From Balneolales bacterium (GTDB taxonomy: Bacteria; Bacteroidota; Rhodothermia; Balneolales; Natronogracilivirgulaceae): 9,751 bases of DNA. The notes below the pieces were generated by a model, which saw nothing but the letters and a program-made list of their open reading frames with translations, did no database searches and was not told where the DNA came from. The translations under genes and the position numbers were made by a program. The stretch is taken from NCBI GenBank assembly GCA_007127695.1, contig SKYW01000023.1, forward strand, positions 1 through 9,751, read 5' to 3'. Of the stretch, positions 1 through 5,274 are shown piece after piece (within the stretch, counting starts at the first letter, position 1; every line of letters begins with the position of its first letter).

Positions 1-286
1 AGACATTCAGGGAGGGATATACGACAACGATATCATCTCTTCCAAAACCGATGTTGCTTACATCGATAATCTCAATACGCTCTACCTGGTCAGGATCCTC
101 GGCAATCAGAAAATCATTCAGTATCCATTCAATGGAGGCCTTGTCCGTGATCTCAGCTATGTTCCGGAAAATCTGCGAGACCTCCGGTTCTGCGATGGAT
201 GGTCTGTCGCCGCTTGCCGTTGTGAACGACATCAGAAAAAACAGGGAAACGAAGAAGATGATATGTATCCGGGTGAACGTATTCAC
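1..286 (-). CDS. Exported protein of unknown function, 5' part only
   Basis: A GTG start at 286-284 directly abuts the TAA stop of the upstream TPR lipoprotein gene (287-289). A strong Shine-Dalgarno sequence, GGAGGA, lies 8 nt before it, inside the end of that gene. The frame stays open for 95 codons to the window edge. The product begins with a typical Sec signal peptide: MNTFTRIHIIFF, then a hydrophobic run to about residue 22, with likely cleavage near TTASG. The mature part is acidic and soluble-looking, rich in I, D and E, with no membrane segment or motif I recognise. Being last in sight of the motor-like cluster and coupled to the gene before it, it probably acts in the periplasm or outer membrane with that machine, but this rests on position only. 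The rest of the protein, where any recognisable domain might be, is outside the window. Confidence 0.72.
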   Translation of the reverse strand, partial: MNTFTRIHIIFFVSLFFLMSFTTASGDRPSIAEPEVSQIFRNIAEITDKASIEWILNDFLIAEDPDQVERIEIIDVSNIGFGRDDIVVVYPSLNV

Positions 287-1786
287 TTAGATGCTCCTCC
301 ATATTTGATGATATCTTCGGGCTTCATCCATGTCACCATTGCGTCTGTGCAGGTCGGTTAAAAGGCTGTACAGGGTCCGGCGATCCTGCTCATTCAGGGC
401 ATGGCTCTCGTTTTCAGCCAGACTGGCATATCGGATGGATTCGATGACGTTGTTGCTGAGGATATTTGCAATCTGCAGGTAGGCTCTGGCCCGGTTTCTC
501 CAGTTCACCTTAGAGCTTTGCATGAAGTAAGCCAGGGCATTTCGCCGGTCGCGCTCGGCCAGGTAGCTTTGGCCGATATTGAAGCAGATCAGCCCGTAGT
601 CGTTGAAGTAACGCATGTATTCCGGATCTGTCGGAAGTCCGTCAGCATTCGTCTCGGATCGGTTTACCAGCTGGAGCAGACGCTCAGCGGCCTGCTTTTC
701 CTTGCCGTTCTGGTATTCAACGACTCCCAGCCTCCAGTCGATCTCGTCCCTTGCCCTGTCCGACCGGATAGTGGGCATCAGCTCCTTGAAACGCCGTTCT
801 GCCTCTTCCATGCGACCCTGGTTCACCAGTTGTGTAATGATGTGCTCCCGCTCCATACTGGCACGGATGTTGCCTTCATCCCAGTTGATAAAATCTATTT
901 CACTTTGGACAGACTGCTTATCCTCCTCTGTAAGTGCCAGATCCATTGCCTCGTTGAAAACAGCCAGGGTAGTGGGTGTGTCATACAGGTGCAGGTATGA
1001 GACCCCTTTATAATATGTATAGATGAACAGATTGGAGGAGTCACGCTCGCTCATGCTGCCATGTTCGGCATAGTGGTCTGACAATGGAACGACATGCCTG
1101 AGTGTCCGGATGGCACGGTCAAAATTGTCGGCAGCTAAATTGAAATTGTCCAGGCTGAAGTAGTTTTCCCCGAGAGCGTAGTAAACCACATGCTCCCCCT
1201 TTTCCAGCCGCGCCAGTTTCTCCAGCACCTCGATTGCTTTTTTGTGTTCCTGCTGATCGTTCAGCCTGGATGCTTTAATGCCGTAAAGCTGTCCAAGCCA
1301 AAGCCGCACTTCGCTATCGAACGGATTCAGCTTCAGTGCTTCTTCGAAGGCCGATATGGCCCGGTCAACAAGCCGGGTGTATTCCTGCAGCATCTGTTCA
1401 TCTTCGGCACTGCGGGTGCGCTGCAACGCATCGATATCCCGAATATATTCTGCGGCCTCATTGAAAGCCTCGATAGCTTCCAGATTGTCCTGTTCGGTTA
1501 CTTCATGATCATCGGCATCTTCCAGTTCCAGGTAGTACCAGATCGTGTCACTCTCTGCTCTCCAGGCCATGGCCTGTTCTTTCAAACGTTCGGCCCTCAT
1601 CTCCTCGTCCAGGGAGACAAATGATTCATCCGCCAGTTTTTGGGCCTCTTCTGCCGTGAGCGTATCCACCCCGTCCGGAACAATAAGCGCTCTTTCCTCC
1701 GCCGGATCAACTGCCGTTCGTGTGGATGAACACGAGTAAATCAGCAAAATAAGTAAGAAAAAGAGAGGTAGGTAAAACGGCTTCAT
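287..1786 (-). CDS. TPR-repeat outer-membrane lipoprotein (499 aa)
   Basis: The N-terminus is a lipoprotein signal: MKPF, a hydrophobic stretch, then I-Y-S-C with Cys19 as the lipidation site. Ser20 follows, with no Asp at +2, so outer-membrane sorting is expected. After an acidic region (about residues 25-100), most of the chain is helical with TPR-like units: about 101-116, 141-175 (AISAFEEALKLNPFD), 182-230 (including YYALGENYFSLDNFNLAADNFDRAI), 253-285, 312-340, 350-378 and 400-430. TPR lipoproteins serve as protein-protein scaffolds and have no catalytic residues. The gene starts 36 bp after the TonB-like gene, the widest gap in the cluster, and runs directly into the next GTG start. In T9SS (PorW/GldJ-associated TPR proteins) and in Agl-Glt gliding (GltD/GltE) such proteins sit beside the motor, so a scaffold role is a fair inference. 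The specific family is not recognised. Confidence 0.85.
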   Translation of the reverse strand: MKPFYLPLFFLLILLIYSCSSTRTAVDPAEERALIVPDGVDTLTAEEAQKLADESFVSLDEEMRAERLKEQAMAWRAESDTIWYYLELEDADDHEVTEQDNLEAIEAFNEAAEYIRDIDALQRTRSAEDEQMLQEYTRLVDRAISAFEEALKLNPFDSEVRLWLGQLYGIKASRLNDQQEHKKAIEVLEKLARLEKGEHVVYYALGENYFSLDNFNLAADNFDRAIRTLRHVVPLSDHYAEHGSMSERDSSNLFIYTYYKGVSYLHLYDTPTTLAVFNEAMDLALTEEDKQSVQSEIDFINWDEGNIRASMEREHIITQLVNQGRMEEAERRFKELMPTIRSDRARDEIDWRLGVVEYQNGKEKQAAERLLQLVNRSETNADGLPTDPEYMRYFNDYGLICFNIGQSYLAERDRRNALAYFMQSSKVNWRNRARAYLQIANILSNNVIESIRYASLAENESHALNEQDRRTLYSLLTDLHRRNGDMDEARRYHQIWRSI

Positions 1787-1822
1787 GATCCAGTTACATT
1801 TTAGTGTTTGATATCCGGTGTG

Positions 1823-2884
1823 TTACATGTTAACACTGTTCCACCAGCTGAGGAATATCTGGTAAAACTGTTCTGTATGCTCTCTGCCGGCATCCCGCAT
1901 TTCCGAGTCAACCTCGGCGATTTCTCCTCCGCGGAAGCCGACCTGTCCCACACGCAGGTAGTTCGACTCCTGCTGGAATCCACGGTCGATCAGGTAAATG
2001 GCGTTGTTACCCTGAACAAGTACGATATGAACCTCCTTGAGTTCTTCCCTGGTCATAAGCAGCAGCTTGTATTCCCGGTCTCCGACATAGAAGGTCGTTC
2101 TGGATGTAAGATAGCCGTCATCCCATCGTCCATCTGCCATCATCCGTCGCACGGCAACCGGCAGCTCAGCGGAATTCTGTCTCATCCAGTCGGCCAGCGG
2201 GAAATAAAAGGTGCCGATATCGGAATAGTCGGTGCCGAAGTCATCCAGATCACGGATGTCCACGCGATCGGCATCTGGCTGTTCCTCCCGGGCCCTGGGA
2301 TCACCCAGCAGGCTTCCTGCATCCGCGTCATCCGAAATGCCCCTGCGTCCGATACTGATATCCGAGCGGTCATCCATGCCGATCCTGGGTCCAAGGTCAT
2401 CGCCGACCCCGGATCTTCTGGCAGCAATGCCGGACAGGTCACCCCTGGAAAGGGAGCGGGAGCGGTCATGCAGCGATATATCGGTATCCTCCATGGCCAG
2501 GGCGGGTGCATCATCGGCATCTGGTGTTCTCTGGGTCCTGGTTTCGGGAGCTCTGGTCTCCGGCTCAAGGCGGAACCCGTCCGGCAGCACATCAGTGAGA
2601 TCGACCCGGGCCGGAACGCGTTCCTCCACTTCCATTTCTCTGACCGGTTCTTCTTCGACTTCGGGTTCTTCGGGTTGCGCTTCTTCGACGCTCGGTTCAT
2701 CGACCGGTGGCTGAAACCGGGTTAGATTGATCTGGGCGAGCTCTCTCATCTGAATCTGCCTGGTATCCGGATCTGATACGGAGGAGGAGATCAGTATCAG
2801 ATAGGCAGCCAGGCAAAAGACGGCTGTGACGAGCATCGAAAAGATACCCTTTGCTGGATCCTTTTGTTTCGGGGGGATAATCAT
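1823..2884 (-). CDS. TonB-like single-pass periplasm-spanning protein (353 aa)
   Basis: A short cytoplasmic N-terminus (MIIPPKQKDPAKG) is followed by one membrane helix at about residues 14-34 and then a long periplasmic part. Residues 58-92 are acidic and proline-rich (PPVDEP, QPEEPEVEEEP), the usual look of a TonB/TolA-type linker. Residues 115-215 are a low-complexity Asp/Arg/Gly-rich stretch with loosely repeated RRSGVGDD / RRGISDD units, probably disordered. A folded C-terminal domain spans about 218-353 (DIGTFYFPLADW, the strands TTFYVGDREYKLLLM and VHIVLVQGNNAIYLID, ending FYQIFLSWWNSVNM). It lacks the canonical TonB C-terminal YP motif, so homology to TonB proper is unproven. The ATG abuts the stop of the preceding ExbD-like gene (TAG-ATG). 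Position directly after ExbB/ExbD genes supports a role as the arm that carries motor energy to the outer membrane. An inert anchored scaffold is the alternative. Confidence 0.7.
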   Translation of the reverse strand: MIIPPKQKDPAKGIFSMLVTAVFCLAAYLILISSSVSDPDTRQIQMRELAQINLTRFQPPVDEPSVEEAQPEEPEVEEEPVREMEVEERVPARVDLTDVLPDGFRLEPETRAPETRTQRTPDADDAPALAMEDTDISLHDRSRSLSRGDLSGIAARRSGVGDDLGPRIGMDDRSDISIGRRGISDDADAGSLLGDPRAREEQPDADRVDIRDLDDFGTDYSDIGTFYFPLADWMRQNSAELPVAVRRMMADGRWDDGYLTSRTTFYVGDREYKLLLMTREELKEVHIVLVQGNNAIYLIDRGFQQESNYLRVGQVGFRGGEIAEVDSEMRDAGREHTEQFYQIFLSWWNSVNM

Positions 2885-3307
2885 CTAAAGAGACATCGAT
2901 TGGACATTGATGTTTTTTGGAATGCCTAGCCGGTCACAGATATCCATGACATCGATAAGACTCTGCATCGTAATATCTTCGTGAGGTTCTAACAGGGCCA
3001 CCGGGGTTTCACCCTCTTCAGAAAGGTGATCTTTCAGGTCCTGCAGCACCGATTCAAGCATCTGAAGGCTTTGGTATTCACCCCAGAAGGTGGACGTATG
3101 ATAATCAGAAATCCGGAACGTATTGTCCGGATCGATATTGATCACGATCAGCGACAATTCTCTATCCTCGGTTACTTCCTGTTCATCAGGATCTGACGAG
3201 GGGAGATCGATATGGGACCGGACCGTTATGTCACTGATGATCACAAATCCGAAGAGGATGATCAATCCGATATCAATGAACCGGATAAGGAATGAACTGT
3301 TTCTCAT
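2885..3307 (-). CDS. ExbD/TolR-like motor subunit, second copy (140 aa)
   Basis: This is a short ExbD/TolR-type protein. It has a basic N-terminus, one membrane helix at about residues 8-25 (FLIRFIDIGLIILFGFVIIS) and a periplasmic domain ending in MDICDRLGIPKNINV, which matches the ExbD fold's last helix and strand. Asp12 lies inside the helix where ExbD Asp25 and TolR Asp23 carry the proton, so the key residue is kept. Compared with the copy upstream it shares the whole helix pattern and the I-C-D-x-L C-terminal motif, but carries an acidic insert (DPDEQEVTEDRE, about 39-50). It starts 3 nt after the stop of that copy, which fits translational coupling. It should pair with the ExbB-type subunit at 4399-5274, possibly as a heterodimer with its sister. 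Confidence 0.86.
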   Translation of the reverse strand: MRNSSFLIRFIDIGLIILFGFVIISDITVRSHIDLPSSDPDEQEVTEDRELSLIVINIDPDNTFRISDYHTSTFWGEYQSLQMLESVLQDLKDHLSEEGETPVALLEPHEDITMQSLIDVMDICDRLGIPKNINVQSMSL

Positions 3308-3310
3308 AAT

Positions 3311-3703
3311 CTAGTTTCCAGTAAGTCTAACGTCAATGGCCTTGCTGATATTAAGATCATCACAAATTTCGGCAACCTGCATCGTGTATTTGGCCCTGGT
3401 ATCATAATTGGCCCTGATCCTGACCTTGGCCAGCTCGCCAAACCTGTTGCGGTGGTTCTGAATGTAACGTCGCAGCTGGACCGTATCCTGCAACTGGACA
3501 TTTTCCCGTTCATCAATGAAATTTCCGTCGCTGGTGATACCGATATACAGGACCACTTCAGGACCGAGCGGGGGAAGCGCCGTCTCGCTGCTGGAAGGGA
3601 GCACGATCATGGAATCCTCATCCAAATCGGAAATGACTATGAATCCAAAAAGAAGGATGAGCACCACATCGACAAATCGTAAAAGGAATCGGCCTCTTTT
3701 CAT
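3311..3703 (-). CDS. ExbD/TolR-like motor subunit, first copy (130 aa)
   Basis: Biopolymer-transport ExbD/TolR family: N-terminus MKRGRF, a membrane helix at about residues 7-25 (LLRFVDVVLILLFGFIVIS) with the proton-carrying Asp at position 12, a serine/proline stretch (LPSSSE), and a periplasmic domain with strands VVLYIGIT and KVRIRAN and the closing helix EICDDLNISKAIDVRL. Its length is near the family norm of 130-150. It begins 12 bp after the stop of the Ig-domain frame, with no clear Shine-Dalgarno. The usual ExbD role is to form a dimer inside an ExbB pentamer and turn proton flow into movement of a periplasmic partner. No residue needed for this is missing. It may be the partner of the second copy rather than a homodimer. 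Confidence 0.88.
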   Translation of the reverse strand: MKRGRFLLRFVDVVLILLFGFIVISDLDEDSMIVLPSSSETALPPLGPEVVLYIGITSDGNFIDERENVQLQDTVQLRRYIQNHRNRFGELAKVRIRANYDTRAKYTMQVAEICDDLNISKAIDVRLTGN

Positions 3704-3715
3704 ATTATATGCAAA

Positions 3716-4405
3716 TTAATCTTGTCCAACTGCTTGAAACGCCTTAACGAGATCCGTATCGGCAACCCGGACATCAACCGCATTGAACCCGGGTTCTTTG
3801 CCAAGCGTGAAGTCCATGATTATTTCTCCGTTATCGTTAGTGGTCTCGTTTATCTTTTTGCTTTTGTTATCAAAAAATCCATCTCCCATGGTTACCTGGA
3901 ACGATACAACTGCCTTGTTCACAGGATTTCCGAACCGGTCCTGTACAATCACCCGTACAGGCTTGGGCAGTTTTCTGCCTGACGGATGCGCCTGTAGATT
4001 ATTGTGTATTTCCAGGTTGGATGGTTCATTCGGGATAATGACTGTTTGCAGATCAGCAGTTATGTGTTTGAATTCAGGATTCTGGCAACGAACGCGAATT
4101 TTGAGGGCCCCTGTCTTTTTTCCGGACTTCAGATCGAAATATGCAGTGCCATTTTCATCCGTGGTTATCGTGGTTTTTTCCGTTTGATTGTTTACTTCAC
4201 CATTACCGGCAATGATCACATCCAGCGTTTGGCCGGAAATGGGTTTTTCATCAGTTCCGATCAGCTGGACATTTATGTTTTTCAGGGTATCAAAAGCCCG
4301 TATTTGTGTTTCGTATGGTTTAACCTGCAGCCGATCCGGTTTCGGTGTTTCCGGGGGCGGCTCTTCATCATCTGCCGTGGCTATGCCTGTTTCGGTATTC
4401 AGGGA
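3716..4405 (-). CDS. Two Ig-like (Big_1/invasin-type) domains, apparently the frameshifted tail of the ExbB-type gene
   Basis: This frame encodes 229 residues after the A10 run. A charged, proline-rich linker (about 1-24, including DDEEPPPETPKP) is followed by an Ig-like domain at about 25-125 and a second at about 130-229. The second shows the Big_1 pattern plainly: PVRVIVQDRFGNPVNKAVVSFQV, then TNDNGEI near the end of the fold. The first has TTDENGTAYFDL in the same place. There is no ATG, GTG or TTG between the frame's opening at 4420 and a GTG at 4219, which lies in the middle of domain 1. There is also no signal peptide, although such domains normally work outside the cytoplasm. The frame is -1 relative to the ExbB-type gene and joins it across ten A. 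Options are programmed slippage giving a fusion, a recent indel that split one gene, or a sequencing error. Independent translation from a non-standard CTG at 4402-4400 is possible but weak. Confidence 0.78.
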   Translation of the reverse strand, partial: SLNTETGIATADDEEPPPETPKPDRLQVKPYETQIRAFDTLKNINVQLIGTDEKPISGQTLDVIIAGNGEVNNQTEKTTITTDENGTAYFDLKSGKKTGALKIRVRCQNPEFKHITADLQTVIIPNEPSNLEIHNNLQAHPSGRKLPKPVRVIVQDRFGNPVNKAVVSFQVTMGDGFFDNKSKKINETTNDNGEIIMDFTLGKEPGFNAVDVRVADTDLVKAFQAVGQD

Positions 4406-5274
4406 TTTTTTTTTTGAGCCTCACCGGCTTCACTGCCCTGTTGCTGGTATTGACGCGGGCTTACAGGTTTGCTGCCCGCACCTGCCGGAGAGAAATCAAG
4501 ACTGCGTGAATTGTCACCAAGCTCAATAAGCCGGAACCGCAGCTCATCGGCTTTGGAAGAAATCCGTTCCAGATGTCTTGCGAAGTATCCTTCCGTAACG
4601 GTCGAAAAGAAATTGAGTGTGATACTGACTACAAGTCCGAGCAGGGTGGACATCAAAGCAAGGCCCATGCCGGCGAGAATGACATCTTTTTCCAGGGCTC
4701 CGGATGAGAAGACAATGAACATCCCCCAAACGGTACCCAGAAGGCCAAGCGCACCGGCGGTATCTGACAGGAAGTCGATCCTGTTTTTGAACGTTTTGTA
4801 CTTATGCTGCTCGTTGGAATAATAGTTGGATATCTCATCGTGCAGGTAATCGGCATTTCTGTTTGTCAGGAAGACATTCAGCAACTTGGCCATCAATCGT
4901 GACAGCATATGGTCGGGTTCATTGGAAACCTTCTTCCTGATATCCTTGATGGTGAGACTTTCGAATCCGGTCCGTTGCAGTGATCCGTTCAGTTTTCTAT
5001 CGCTGAGGAGCTCGTATACCTTGAGACTGATCAGGAATACACCGATGATGAGCACTGCGAAGATCGGATACTGCATCACACCGGCCTGACCGATCAGATC
5101 CCAAAGATTTGCCGAGGCAATCCCTCCGGTCAGTCCTTGCATTCCTTCCATTCCTGCAGCTGCGCCGTTCTGATTGTTTGCCTGTGCATGTGCAGTGAAC
5201 GGAAGCAGTGACAGTAAGCTTCCAGACGCCAAACCCATGGCAATATATTTGTTATTAGTCATTTCGTTAAGCAT
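4399..5274 (-). CDS. ExbB/TolQ/MotA-family proton-channel subunit (291 aa in the zero frame)
   Basis: This is the stator subunit of a proton-driven inner-membrane motor. Residues 1-30 look like a Sec signal peptide ending AHA-Q, followed by a Gly/Met-rich periplasmic stretch. Membrane helix 1 is at about 68-90. A cytoplasmic loop (about 91-168) contains KTFKNRIDFLSDTAG. Helix 2 (171-191) contains ALGLLGTVWGMFIVF, the family signature, with the conserved Thr181. Helix 3 is at about 198-223 (AGMGLALMSTLLGLVVS). The C-terminus is cytoplasmic by family topology and ends in a hydrophilic Gln/Gly/Ser tail (PRQYQQQGSEAGEAQKKNP). The ATG abuts the TAA of the barrel gene; an in-frame ATG at 5262 is an alternative start. 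The last sense codons are read from a ten-A run, and the TGA follows 5 nt later. Two ExbD-like partners lie downstream. The family is certain; the name (exbB, tolQ or a gliding-type paralogue) is not. Confidence 0.92.
   Translation of the reverse strand: MLNEMTNNKYIAMGLASGSLLSLLPFTAHAQANNQNGAAAGMEGMQGLTGGIASANLWDLIGQAGVMQYPIFAVLIIGVFLISLKVYELLSDRKLNGSLQRTGFESLTIKDIRKKVSNEPDHMLSRLMAKLLNVFLTNRNADYLHDEISNYYSNEQHKYKTFKNRIDFLSDTAGALGLLGTVWGMFIVFSSGALEKDVILAGMGLALMSTLLGLVVSITLNFFSTVTEGYFARHLERISSKADELRFRLIELGDNSRSLDFSPAGAGSKPVSPRQYQQQGSEAGEAQKKNP
4406..4415 (-). other. A10 homopolymer: candidate slippage / frameshift site
   Basis: Ten consecutive A on the coding strand. The ExbB-type gene reads CAA AAA AAA AAT CCC TGA. 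The -1 frame reads TCA AAA AAA AAA TCC CTG and continues for 229 codons of Ig-like domains. The nearest upstream stop in that frame is the TGA at 4423-4421, just before the run, so a shift must take place on the run itself. Runs of nine or more A are established sites of RNA-polymerase slippage (for example Thermus dnaX and Shigella mxiE), and A AAA AAG-like heptamers also promote -1 ribosomal shifting. One extra A in the mRNA gives a product of about 519 residues. Homopolymers are also hotspots for indel errors, so read-level support matters. Confidence 0.7.

Noticed and set aside
51..290. A 79-codon plus-strand frame
   Set aside because: The minus-strand GTG gene with GGAGGA and a signal peptide explains the same bases better.
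401..1000. A 199-codon plus-strand frame and others opposite the large TPR lipoprotein
   Set aside because: They lie opposite a gene with clear TPR periodicity and a lipobox. Their products have no recognisable features.
1821..1835. Near-palindrome TGTTACATGTTAACA
   Set aside because: It is short, imperfect, and overlaps the stop codon end of the TonB-like gene. No second copy or promoter context supports an operator.
2182..2700. A 172-codon minus-strand frame inside the TonB-like gene
   Set aside because: It is rich in Pro, Trp, Met and Arg, typical of an out-of-frame reading of the acidic linker, and has no ribosome binding site.
1808..2725. A 305-codon open frame on the plus strand
   Set aside because: It is antisense to the TonB-like gene, whose Asp/Arg/Glu codon bias leaves few stops on the other strand. 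Its translation has no domain, signal or sensible composition, and the minus-strand gene fits the operon spacing exactly.
3704..3709. TATAAT just before the first ExbD-like gene
   Set aside because: The only -35-like TTGGAC upstream is at a 14-nt spacing and the gene lies inside a packed cluster, so an internal promoter is not supported.
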